Shown here: positions 46,043 through 57,900 of the stretch, one piece after another | How the letters are laid out: every line of letters starts with the position of its first letter | Position numbering within the stretch: position 1 is the first letter of the stretch | Assembly (NCBI GenBank): GCA_948567375.1 | Contig: OX419758.1 | Location: 3,415,001 to 3,479,000 of the forward strand | DNA: 64,000 bases | From: Lunularia cruciata | Taxonomy: Eukaryota > Streptophyta > Marchantiopsida > Lunulariales > Lunulariaceae | Direction: 5' to 3' | Notes under the pieces: generated by a model | What the model was told of the DNA's origin: nothing | The model's input: only the letters and a program-made list of their open reading frames with translations | Databases searched by the model: none | Position numbers and translations under genes: made by a program

Positions 46043-46853
46043 TCAAACATGCTTTTTGTTGATCTCAAACTTCTCATGCATGAGATCTCCACTCTGCAGA
46101 ATTGACCCTTCCTCACAATGTCACTCAAATCTCCCAACGAATATGTCACAGTACTCTGAAATTTTCCACACTTGATCACAACTCTAGGGCGTCACTCCCT
46201 GCAAAATTTTAGATCTTTTCATCGAGCCATTTGGCCTAGACACCTTTCTATTCAGCACCCATATTTCAGATTTGGTCTGAAAACCACCCCCCTCATTTCA
46301 AAAACTCATAACGCACTGCGCAAAAATGATCTCTCTCTAATTTTTGTGGCACCAGGTAGGATACAATGCACTAAATTTTCTTGGAAATTTTCAGGACAAT
46401 TCACTAAAAATTGAAGAAATGGCAGACTCTGTACAATTTTCCAGAGAGCATGCAGTTGCGGGAGCACTTTACCCTATCAACTTTCAAAAATTCTAGCCCA
46501 GTGCGCATAGAAGCTCTCTCAATAATTTCAAGTGTGTTAACTGAAAGATAACCCAAGCTATCATGTGTAGAAATCTCAAGTCCAGATCTCAAACTTGAGA
46601 TTTTGCCCAAAATCACCTTAATCCCCAAAATCTGCAATCCACCTCACACAATCTCTCCAATTCCTCTCATGTGTACAAGATGTACAAAATCACCTCAAAG
46701 ACATCATAATGAACTACAGGGTATACAAATGGATCTTAGTTCTCTAACATAAGTTCAACCCTCTCCTCTCCTAATGTTCTCTCCAAGTGAGCTCTCATAG
46801 CCTCCTTCTGCCTAATGTAGAATTGGACGCGGAACATTATCTTGCCTTCTAGA
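46043..46853 (-). other. H leader between primer site and the extra frame
   Basis: About 0.8 kb without a frame I can support. It is the untranslated leader of H on the minus strand; no internal repeats were noticed. Confidence 0.5.
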
Positions 46854-46873
46854 GAGGTCCCGGCAACGGAACC
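46854..46873 (-). other. H primer-binding site (tRNA-Asp-like)
   Basis: The minus strand reads TGGTTCCGTTGCCGGGACC just inside the LTR end GGCTCACA. It resembles the tRNA-Asp type site with several mismatches near its start. Confidence 0.78.
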
Positions 46874-46879
46874 AAAAAA

Positions 46880-47558
46880 TGTGAGCCGGCCTGTCTCTCA
46901 CTCAGGATGAACCTCTGATGGCTATTATGGTAGCGCACCATGGACTAAGAAGGCAAGGAACCCCAACTCCATCATACTCCTCCAAGGCTAACACTCCAAG
47001 ACTCAAGACATTGCTCACTAGAGAACTCAATGAAAGAGAGATAGTTGCAAATGAAAGGATGATGAGTACCTCCTCACTCCTTGTTTATATACTTGTGAAA
47101 TAGTTACGTACCAAAGTTACTAATTACCGTAGTAACTCAAGTTACTAGACTAAAAGTCAAGTAAAGTCAAAAAGTAGAAAGGAATATCCATTCACATGGG
47201 CATATTCCCCTTATCTTGACCCAACCACTAAAGCAAGGATTCCTTCACATGGGCTATCCTTGGACTAAAGAAGAATCCAAAACAAAAAGGCTTGCGGGCC
47301 CAAGAGTTCTCAACTCTTTCCCCAAAGCCAAACACCTAGGAATAATACCAAGTCAACACACTAAAATCCAAAATAGTGGTGCTCATCTTTCCTACTTCCT
47401 CTAAAGTAAGGTCCCATCTATCTTAGCTATGACTAACTTTAGCTAACCATGACTAATATAGAACTATCCTTTATCTCTATATAAATAATATCTCTTAAGT
47501 ACTTGTAATACCAAGCTAAATATCACAATACCACACACATGCACAAATGGGTGTTACA
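46880..47558 (-). repeat. H 5' LTR (679 bp)
   Basis: TGTAACACCCATTTGTGC...GCCGGCTCACA on the minus strand, with the primer site beside its inner end. A 337-bp part is repeated inverted at 40541-40877. Confidence 0.88.
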
Positions 47559-49347
47559 GGCCCAGGCAGTCCAGTTTTGGTATGGGATACTGGACAAGGA
47601 GTTGCTACATAGAGTTTGTGATGCTACGTTGTTGCATGCTACTTCACCCACTTTGGCAGTAGTCTTTGGTTTGGCTGAGCGTATTGAGCTCAATATGGTG
47701 GAAGAGAGAGTGGTGACATCTGGATTTAGTAGGGAGACCTCATCCACGACTATGACTTCTTCTAGAGTGCGGTAGAGTGCACCACGCCCAATTGGTTTTT
47801 GAGGATAGGGTGGACAGCCTAGATCCTATGGAGCGAGTGGAGGGCCTAGTGGAGTTAGACCCTTACCCTCATTTTTGGGTCAGCAGCAGCCAGTGAGTGG
47901 TGGTGTTGCTTGTTGGACTTGTGGTGGACCTCACCATAGGAGAGAGTGTACTCAGGGCAGCGGACTTGATACCTCTGGTGCATCACAGCCAGCACAGAGG
48001 CAGTGTGAACACTGCCACAGATTTGGTCACACTAGTGACCGGTGTTTTGACCTACACCCAGAGTTACGGAGTGGTAGGGTTGTTATGGCTGGTAGTAGAG
48101 GAGCTCCAGTTCATGGAGGACGAGGTGGTAGAGGTAGTGGTAGAGGATCTACACCTAGTAGGGATGCATTACATGCCTTTACTTTTGACACAACTATGGC
48201 TACTTGGATTGAGCAGTTGGAGCAGAGATTGGCTAGTATGGCTATTGCTTAGAGGAGATCAGATTCGGGTGCTAAGGCTTCCACCTCATATGCTAGTGAT
48301 AGAGATGCTTTGGACTTCATGTGCAAAGCAGCACAGGTGGATGCATCTGCAGCAATGACTAGGAGTGCAATACATACTCTAGAGCCTAGAGGAGCATCAG
48401 TGGAGTTGGACCCACAGAGAGGAGAGGTTGGGAGACAGGTCAGACTTCCCCAGTCTTTCACGCTATCTGAGGCATTGCAGACAACATCCATGGTTCCTAT
48501 ACGTCCTAGTGCAAGTGTGGTAGGTGGTGATGCAGTACATGATGGACTACTTGCTAGTGAGCCACCTGCTACTACATAGACTAAGTCTAGCATGATGTTG
48601 GGGGCGGCTCAGCTGATTATGCGGCGTCCTTTGTTTTTGGCCAATGATATGTTTACATTGGGAGTTGACCCAACCCCAGTATTTCGGTTGGCTGCCACAT
48701 TGTGTGAGAGTAGGGATGGTGCAGTTCCTACTACTAGAGCAGAGGTGGTTGGTAGTGGAGCTGACTTGGTTGAGGAGCATGGGATCCGTTCAGCGACCAA
48801 TGGTTTATGGCAGGCAGCAGTGGCTAGACTAGAAGAGTTGCCAACTAGACCGGCCTTTGAGAGAGTGCAATTTACAACTGGTGTTGTCCTATTGGATAAC
48901 CAGAGGGGGATTTTTCATTTGGTGGGACCTTCAGGGAAGGTCTATACACCACAGAGAGTCTTGTTAGACTCTGGTGCGCAGCCCCTTATGTTGGGGAAGG
49001 CTGCAGTTGTTGGTCTGGAGTTACGGAAGACCGATGTGGAGAGGTGTCCATTTCAGATCCAAACATCTCTAGGTGGTGGTTTGACACAGTACATCACACG
49101 TGGAGAGCTTGTTGTCCAAGTTCAGCCTGGTCATCCGACTGATAGCTTGTTGGTGAGAGCTCAGGCTATTGCAACAATAGTTGAGTCATATGATGTGCTA
49201 GTTGGGGGAGTGATGTTATACCTCATGGGTTTCAGCATTGACTATTGGCAGGAGATAGCCTCTTATAGACCTAGTTGGCATTCTGGTGAGGGATGGGTAT
49301 GTCGCCTACCAGTATGCTTCAGTAGTGGTAGTCTTGGTTCACTATAG
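47559..49347 (+). mobile_element. MTR2 gag and protease regions
   Basis: Resumes MTR2 after H with VQFWYGILDKELLHRV. The zinc knuckles CWTCGGPHHRREC and CEHCHRFGHTSDRC, an RG-rich tract (47875-48252) and the protease with VLLDSGAQPLMLGKA and GVMLYLMGFSIDYW (48592-49347) follow. It aligns with MTR1 20068-21840. Several breaks. Confidence 0.88.
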
Positions 49348-49649
49348 TTTGAGACCATGGCAGCATCAGTTTTAGCTTTCAGTGGTGCAGTTACTTGGCG
49401 TAGTGACTTGTTGGAGGGGAACGCCCATGCAGAGGATACTCTAGTACCAGAGGAGATCACTCAGCTTTGGAGTACGAGTGGGATTGTTCCATCCACCTTG
49501 GATGTTCCATTGTGGAGTTCAGAGGAGGCATTGCAGTAGCATGCAGATCAGTTGGTGCAGTAGGCTTGGAATGGAGCCTTCGTACCATTAGGAGATGAGT
49601 GTGAGGATGAGCCTCCAGAGGCGATTGCTTTGACACCTCTGGATACCAC

Positions 49650-50710
49650 ACTCATTGCTTGGCAGTATCCAATACAGGGGATATGCCTATTAGAGTTGTT
49701 TGGTGGGATCAGCACCGGACTAGTTGCGGTGTTACATGCGGGTATACGAGTATAGAGGTACTTGTATATAAAGAGAGATGAGACTGCTAGGCGAGTCTCT
49801 CTACATCATGCGGCACACTTGGCCTATTGGTATCTGGAGTTATTACCGATGTCAGCAATTGGAGGTTACCAGATGGCCCTACCAAGAGACATTTCCTTAT
49901 TGGGGGTGCATGACCTAGAGAGACATGGGCCTATTCACTTGGTGATTTTTGGATGGCCATGTCAGGGACATACACGTGCAGGCCGCGGTTTGGGTCTTTA
50001 GGATCCTCATTCTGGTGTGTTTTGGGAGATGTTACGGATACTACGACATCTCCATGTTCATCAATCCATTTCTCTAGCTTACCTTTTGGAGAACATTCCT
50101 TTGATGGGTGATTCTCACACTAGAGTGGTGGTGAGTACACATCATGTCCATTCTTGGATAGGACTTGCTGTATTGTTAGATGCAGCCAGAGTGGGATCAC
50201 GGCCTCATTGTTTTTGTCTTTGATGGACAAATCTCTTACCCAAAGAGGTTCTACAACGCGCTTATGATGGGATTCAGCAACTTGACCACATCCTTGTTGA
50301 TGATATCTTGGATGTTGGGCGTCAGTCTCAGATAGTGGTAGTGGCTGATAGGTCACCTATGGCAGCGGTGAACCTAGTTGGACAGCCTAGAGCCGCATTT
50401 CTCACACTCATGAGTTTCCCAAGCTCTCATGCTTTTTGAGAGTGAGGACTTGGACTTGTTTGGGACTCACAATTTCAGCAGTTGGTGGAGCCCAATGCTG
50501 ATGAGAGAGAGCGGATGATGGGTTTTTTCACTGGTATTATCGTTGTTCTAGCAGTGTTAGAGGCATCCAAGTGTTAGGTGTTAGGTCAGGCTATGGACCT
50601 GAACTGTTTGACATGGATTGTGAGCCTTGGCTTGGCAGAGCAGCGTAGGATGCGCTTAATATGCATCACCACTCAGACACTTGTGAGCCCTGTGCCTATC
50701 GAGACAATTT
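49650..50710 (+). mobile_element. MTR2 methyltransferase region (decayed)
   Basis: Aligns with MTR1 22160-23222. The motif I region (FGGISTGL), motif IV (IFGWPCQGHTRAGRGLGL, near 49945-50001) and motif VI (AYLLENIPLMGD) are still readable. The methyltransferase is thus part of the family and not a one-off capture in MTR1. This copy is broken in many places. Confidence 0.87.
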
Positions 50711-51059
50711 AGGCACATGTTGGGGGCGATGGACCGAGTGGACATGGTATTCTTGGGACACATCCAATAGCTACTAGGGAGAGTGGTCTACTTGGAGTCC
50801 ATCCAGGTGAGTATGGGCTACTTGGATTACACCCTTGGTCCACATGGGATGTAGCTAGAGGACGTGTGCAGCTTGCAGCCAGAGTGGAGGGAGTTTTCAC
50901 ACAGAGGTTGGGATCTCTAGTGGTCGAGAGCATGACACTATTGCTCCCAAGGGCCCAGTGTAGCAGCCAATCAGTACGTCTTCCACTCCTACTACAGTTA
51001 TAAAGGATACTTGGGAGCAAGATCTTGGACCCAAGCTTACTAGAGAGGAAAGACGGAGG

Positions 51060-54000
51060 GTTTGGAGGTTCTTGAGGAGTCACACGAGTTGTTTTGCCTT
51101 CAATATGAAGGATTTGGGTGCTATGAAGGGACCTGGTATACAGATTGAGCTGACTAGCAACACACCAGTTTTTTGACGTCCTTATCGATATAGTGATATG
51201 GAGAGGACATTGATTCAGAGCCAAAGTAGTGACCTTTTTGAGGCCAGTTTGGTGGAGATTTCACATGGAGAGTATGCATCAATGACAGTGATGCCAACCA
51301 AGAAGGATATGCATGGCAACTATACAGATAGGCGGATGTGTGGAGATTACCGTCCTATCAACTGATAGACCAATGCTGATCGGTATGCCATGCCTACACC
51401 GGAGGAGATTTTTGATGCGATTGGGCATGCAAAGGTCTTCAGTACCTTGGATCTTTGAGCGGGATATCATCAATTGCCGATCAGGGAGGAGGATAAGTCC
51501 AAGACAACATTTTGGGCTATTGATCCTCGCGGCAAGGATGTGTTATATCAATGGAGGTTCTTACCATTTGGGTTGAAGAACACTCCTGCTGAGTTCCAGA
51601 GGGTCATGGATAGAATCCTAGTTGGATTGGATTTTGCTCGGTGCTATATTGATGACATTTTGGTTTATAGCACTACTGTGGAGGAGCATGAGAGACAATT
51701 GTTGGAGGTGTTTGAGAGGTTCAGATCTCATGGACTCAAATAACATCCTGGGAAGTGTAGGTTCTTCCACGAGCAGGTTGAGTATTTGGGTCACACTATC
51801 TACCCCGGAGGACTTGGTGTCCAATAGACCAAGCTGGAGGCTATTGCACATATTCCTTGGCCTACGGATGTGAGCAGAGTGCGAGCATTCCTTGGGTTGG
51901 CAAACTTTTATCGCCGCTATGTTAGAGGATTTAGTGCCATTGCCAAGGCCTTGACAAAGCTGACCAAGCTTACACAGGAGTGGTGTTGGGGAGATGAGCA
52001 GGAGAGAGCTTTTGTAGAGCTCAAGGAGAGGTTGACATCTACTCCTATTTTGAGGAGACCGATCAGGGGACGACCATTTCAGGTTCACACTGATTGGAGT
52101 ATGTTGGGGCTTGGAGTGGTGCTCACCCAACATGATGATGAGGAGAAGGAGTTTGTGGTGGCCTATGCTAGTCGCTCCAACAATTCAGCGGAGATGAAGT
52201 ATAGTTCATATGAGGGAGAGTGCTTGGCAGCAGTTTGGGCAGTAGCACATTTTCGATGTTACCTATTTGGTAACCCCTTCACTCTCATCACTGATCATCA
52301 GCCGCTGAAGTGGTTGATGGAGTCCGACAAGATTTCAGGGAAGCTTGCACGATGGGCTCTGATTTTACAAGAGTATGATTTCACGGTTGTTTACAGACCT
52401 GGAGTGGTGAACCGTGATGTAGATGGGTTGAGTAGAAACCCATGTCCCAGCCAGCAGGATCAGACTGGAGCACGTTGGCATGGTGAGACAGATGAGGAGA
52501 TGGTGCCAGGTTGGCATGCATTGGCCTTTCTATGTATATTTGCAGAGGCTTTGGTGGTATCTCTCTCATCGTATACAAGAGGAGTTATTGAGGTCACAGA
52601 TCCAGAGAGTGAAGATATTGGTATAGTTCAGCGAGACATTCATGATAATGTCTTAGTGATGGACTATCTTCGCATTGGTGTTGTAGGTGGCACAGTTGGG
52701 GCCAAGGAGAGAGACCGTGTTCTTCAGCGAGCCAGACGGTTCAGATTGGAGGGTAGACACCTTTTGCGTGTATGGGAGGATGGTAGAGTGCGAGTAGTAC
52801 CACTTCCATCATAGAGACCACAGTTGGTCCGTCATGCTCATGAGGAGCTAGGACATTTTGGAGTAAAGCGTACATATAGCTTACTCCAAAGTCATTATTG
52901 GTGGTGCGGTATGCAGACCAAGGTATAGCAGGTTGTTGCCAGATGTGTGGTTTGTGACCAAGTTAGAGCATCATTCAATGCTCCTACGCCACAGTTACAC
53001 CCATTACCTATCATGGAATTGGGTTACCATTGGAGTTTGGACTTCACCAGACCTTTACTGTTGATTGTGAGACATCATTGGTATGTTTTAGTGATGGTGG
53101 AGCACTTCTCCAAGTGGATTGAGTTGGTGGCACTTCTTGACAAGTCTAGTAAAGGGACAACTTACTCGTTCCTGGATTGAGTTCTTAGTCATTTTGGTGC
53201 ACTAGTTGAGGTTTTGACTGATCAGGGTATAGAGTTCTTGGGGGAGTTTCAGGTCTTGTGTGACAAGGCTTTGATTGATCATTATACCATATCTCGAGAT
53301 CACCCTGAGGCAGATGGCTTAGCAGAGAGAGTGGTTCAGATGGTGAAGAGAGGATTGCAAAAGTATGGTTTGCAGAGAGGCCACTTGGGAGATTGGGATC
53401 TCCAATTACCTTGGTTGGCCATGGGCTATCGGTTCAGCCGGCAAGCCTCCTTAGCATCCTTCTCTCCATACTTTCTACTCTATGGACGAGATCTTGATTT
53501 ACTTGCAGCCATTTGTCGAGATGCTATTGTAGTTTTGGACTTGGATGACCCCAATGTATGGATGAGTGCATGTTCTCATTGGGCAGAGATCTTTTGGAGA
53601 GTGATGCTGATGGCCTTTGAGAACTTGGCAATTGCTCAACATAGAGATACTTTACGCCATGCTACCATTCAAGGAGGAGGTTATAGACCCTTGATCCGTC
53701 AATTTTATCTAGGCGACTATGTTTATCTACAGCAAACAGCACCGACGACACTTGATGTTTCTATAGGCCGCACTATCTTGAGAGTGCACGAGGTTTTGCC
53801 ATCTGGAGTCATTGTGTTAGAAGGACGTGATGGTGTTGTTTGGAAGGATCATGTGCGCAATTGTGCGCCATGCCACCTCCCAAACATTGATGGTACTATG
53901 GACCCAAGCTTGGCACTTGTACGTGCAAGCTTGATGTGTATGTTATGTGGCTCTTCTAGTGGAGCTGCTACTATGTTAGTGTGTGATAGCTGTTCGAGAG

Positions 54001-54077
54001 GATGGCATATGGCATGTATGACTCCTCCCTTCACGGTGGTTCCTCAAGGACAGTGGTTATGTCCTAGATGTACTTGA
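51060..54077 (+). mobile_element. MTR2 RT, RNase H, integrase and PHD finger
   Basis: Aligns with MTR1 23583-26588. Readable parts include CYIDDILVYSTTVEEHERQL (51474-51743), RNase H with DADGLSR-like NRDVDGLSR (51870-52814), and the integrase core with TDQGIEFLGEFQVL and HPEADGLAERVVQM. The PHD finger follows, with CMLCGSSSGAATMLVCDSC ... GWHMACMTPP ... WLCPRCT (to 54077). All PHD cysteines and the histidine are kept even though the rest is decayed. Confidence 0.9.
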
Positions 54078-54246
54078 CCTATAGCTAGTTCATTCTTTAT
54101 ATGGTATAGATTGCAGACATGCAACTAATGATGGGGCTCCATAGCACCCGGTCTCCTTATCTTTGCCCATTAGAGGGTATACCATATACTTAGAGTAGAT
54201 GGCTATCTAGAGTTAGAAGGACCTAACCGCTAGCTAGGGGGGCGCT

Positions 54247-54907
54247 TGTGGCACTTTAGAGTCTATGTATGACTTATGTGTGAGTTGTGTTTCTATAGTA
54301 TATGATGTTAACAGCAATGTATGTTGTGTAGCGATGTATATACGCATGACAGCTATCACGCCATTTGTAGTGCCGCATCTAGATACTTGGACACTAGAGT
54401 TCCAGTGATAGTAGTTAGAGTTATTCTAGCAATTTCTCAGAGACTACTTTCCGATGGTTAGATTTTGTGTTCAGGGTATTGACTTCACGGTGGGGCCCCC
54501 ATTACTTTGCACCGTTTGCACCATCAAGTGTGCCGTTAGTGGGACCGTTAGGGTTTCAAAGCTAGCTCGAGTCCATGGGGTATAGTTTTGAAGTGAGCTC
54601 TAGAGAGCTCACTTCTCTGATGTTGAGCCTTCGAGTTCCTGGCTATGGTGGACAGAGGCCGGCAAGCATACTTGGATTCTCTATGCTTGAGTGGGTGTGG
54701 TTTGATTGTAATCATTGCCCAATTTTTGGCAGTTTATAGAGTGATAGATCAAGTACTGATCTGAGTTGAGTTGAGTTGAAAGTGGTAAGCAATCTGATTG
54801 ATTGTGGCACTTTAGAGTCTATGTATGACTTATGTGTGAGTTGTGTTTCTATAGTGTATGATGTTGACAGCAATGTATGTTGTGTAGTAATGTATATACG
54901 CACTACA
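54247..54907 (+). repeat. MTR2 3' terminal blocks B1-A2-B2
   Basis: B1 is 54247-54351, a GC spacer follows, A2 is 54354-54801 and B2 is 54803-54907. Both B blocks are 105 bp, as in MTR1. B1 and B2 differ at the same places as in MTR1 (TATAGTATATG versus TATAGTGTATG; GTAGCGATG versus GTAGTAATG). Confidence 0.9.
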
Positions 54908-57900
54908 CTAGAGATGTCATAATATACGTAAAATTCCCAAAACACACTAGAATGGGGTCCTAGACACCTTGACCTTAGATAGCATATGTATGTCCATAAC
55001 ATAGCTATCTAGAAATTAATAAATGAATAAGACCATATCTCTCCAAATTCTGTGCCCCTAGCAAGGAGATGTTTGCTAGTAGGGTCTTTCTATAACCCCT
55101 TATTGTTAACATCAATAATAACTCAAGATATCAATAGGCCAAGTGTGCCACATGATGTAGAGAGACTTGCCTAGTAGTCTTGTTTCTCTCTACATACAAG
55201 TACCTCTATACTCAAATGTTATACTTGCCTATAATATTATTAGTTAGTCTAGTGCTAATCCCATTGAACAACTCTGATAGACATACTCCTTCTATTGGAT
55301 ATTGCCAAGCAATGAGTGTGGTATCCAAAGGTGACAATGCAATAGACTCTGGATACTCATCCTCACATTGGTCTCTTGGTGGTACAAAGGCTCCACTCCA
55401 AGCTTGTTGCACCAATTGATCTGCATGTTGTTGCAATGCCTCCCAAAACTCCACAATGGAACATCCAAGGAGGATAGAATGATCCCACTTGTACTCCAAA
55501 TCTAAGTGATCTCCTTTAGTACTAGAGTATCCTCTCCATGGACGTTTCACTCCAATAAGTCACTAGGCCAAGTAAGGGAAACATTAAAAGCTAAAACTAA
55601 GGCCATGGTCCTTGATTGTAGTGAGCCAAGACTACCACTACTAAGTATACTAGCAAGCAACATACCCGTCCTTCACTTGACTGCTAGCCTGGTTTATAGG
55701 AGGTTAACTCCTCCCAATAATCAATACTAAAACCCATGGGGTATAACATTACTCTACCAACTAGCCCATCATGTGACTCTACTATTGTCACAATAGCTTG
55801 AGCTCTCACCATAGAGCTATCAATTGGATGATTGGGCTGAATCTAGACAATGAGATCTCCACATGTGATGTACTATGTAGAACCACCTCCTAGAGATGTT
55901 TGGATCTGAAATAGATACCTCTCCACATTGGTCTTCTGTATCTCCAAACCAACAACTACAACCTTCCCCAACATAAGGAGTTGCATACCAAAGTCTAATA
56001 AGACCCTCTATAGTGTATAGACCTTCCCTAAAGGTCCCACCAAATGAAAAATCCCCCTCTAGTTATCCAATAGGACAACTCCAAGTGTGAGCCGCACTTG
56101 CTCAAAGGCATGTCTAGTTGGTAACTCCTCCAATCTAGCTACTTATTGCCTATCATAAACCATTGGTTGTTGAGTGGATCCCATACTCCTCAACAAAGTC
56201 AAGTTCACTATCAACCACCTTTGCTCTAGAAGCAAGAACCACATCATCCCTACTTTCACAAAGTGTGGCAGCCAATCAAAACACTAAAGTTGGGTCAACT
56301 TCCAATCTAAACATATCGCTGGTTGAGAATAAAGAGAAGCATATAATCAATTGATCCGTCTCCAACATTGAGCTAGACTCTATTGGTGTAGTAGTAGGTG
56401 GTTGACTCATAGGTAGTCTATCATGCATCCTATCACCATACTTGCAATAGGACATCTAGGAGCTATGGATATTGTTTGTAGTGCCTCAAAGAGTGTAAAG
56501 GACTAAAGGAGTCTGACCTATCTACCATTCTCTTCTCTTTATAGGTCCAACTCCATTGATGCTCCTTTAGGCTTTGAAGTACATACTACACTCTTAGTCA
56601 TAATGGTAGATGCATCTACCTATATTGCTCCACACATGAAGTCCAAGATGTCTCTATCACCAACATAAGAGGTGGAAGCCTCCAGACTCAAATCTGATCT
56701 CCTTTGAGTTATGGCCATGCTAGCCAATTCCAATTGCTCAATTTGAGTAGCCATGATTGTATCAAAAGTAAGGGTAGGTACTACACCTCTACCAAGTGTG
56801 GATCCTCTACTAACTCATAATTTATGACCTAGAGCTCCTCTACCACCTGCCATAGTAGCCCTACCACTCCAGAATTCTAGATGAAGGTCAAAGCATTGAT
56901 CACTAGTGTGACCAAATCTATGGCAATGGTCACATTATCTTTGTGTTGGTTGTAATGCACCAAAGGTATTACGTTCATTGCCCTAAGTGCAATCTCTCTT
57001 TTGGTGAGGTCCACCACAAGTCCAACAAGCAACACTACCACTCATTGGCTATTATTGACTTGAAAATGAAGGTAAGGGTCTAGCTACACTAGACCCTCTA
57101 CTTGCTCCATATGATCTAGGTTATCCACTCTATCCTTAGAAACCAACATGGCATGGTGCACTTTGTTGCACTCCAAAAGAAGTAACAATTGTGGATGAGG
57201 TCTCCCTACCAAATCTAGATGTCGCCACACTCTCCTCTACCATGTTGAGCTCAATGCACTCAGCCAAACTAAAGATCATTACCAAAGAAGATAAAATAGC
57301 CTATAACAACATAACATCACATACTCTATATTGTAACTCCTTATCTAGAATCCCATACCAAAATTGGATTGCCTAAGCCTCAATAACTCCTTGAATGAAA
57401 TTGATCAGCTATCTCATGTGAGTGTATGCCTTGCGTATGCTCTCTCTAGCCTTTTGTTGGAACTCTATAAGCTGCTTAGCTTGTCAATCTACACTCCCTA
57501 TTAATTCAACTTCAAACAAAAGAAGAACTCCACCATGGGGTTGACCTCAATACTACACCACCTCTTGCATTAGTGCCTCCACTTGTAGTAGCACCATCTC
57601 CCACTAATGCACCTCCACCGATGCTACTAGAGCTAGAACTTGTGGGTATTGCTAGTATACCCCTAACAATCAAGCCTAAAGTGATAGAGATGTAGTTCAA
57701 AGACAAATATTATCTCCATAGCTCAATCTCCTCCAAGTGAGCTCTCTTGAACTCATGGTAGTTGTCCATTGGTGGACCCTCCAAGTGTTGAAACGACCCT
57801 TCCATGCCATGAAGAGTGTGAACAAAGTCGGGTTCCACATTTACTATGAATCATACCAACTATCAAACTCTTGGATGAAGTCATCTAACTCAATGGTGCC

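Larger units (their letters stand above)
40541..47558 (-). mobile_element. H: Ty3/gypsy element with an extra 5' frame and a fold-back end
   Basis: The minus strand reads 5' LTR (47558-46880), tRNA-Asp-like primer site (46873-46854), an extra zinc-knuckle frame (46042-45545), gag-protease-RT start (45305-42867) and RT-RNase H-integrase (42949-40868). Instead of a 3' LTR in the same direction, the left end carries 337 bp of the LTR in inverted orientation (40541-40877), joined through a hairpin made from integrase sequence. The flanks do not show an ordinary target duplication. Coding parts are well preserved, with perhaps one or two breaks. Confidence 0.88.
39651..54907 (+). mobile_element. 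MTR2: second methyltransferase-family copy, with H nested inside
   Basis: Starts TGTCACGCC (block A1, 39651-40093) and ends GCACTACA (block B2, 54803-54907). It is flanked by CTAG at 39647-39650 and 54908-54911. Joining the flanks restores the MTR3 reading (GAACCTAGAGATGTC), which matches MTR1 at the same place. It therefore inserted into MTR3 with a 4-bp duplication. It carries a leader piece, gag, protease, methyltransferase, RT, RNase H, integrase and PHD finger in the MTR1 order. H interrupts it at 40541-47558. It is clearly more decayed than MTR1, with dozens of breaks. Confidence 0.92.
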
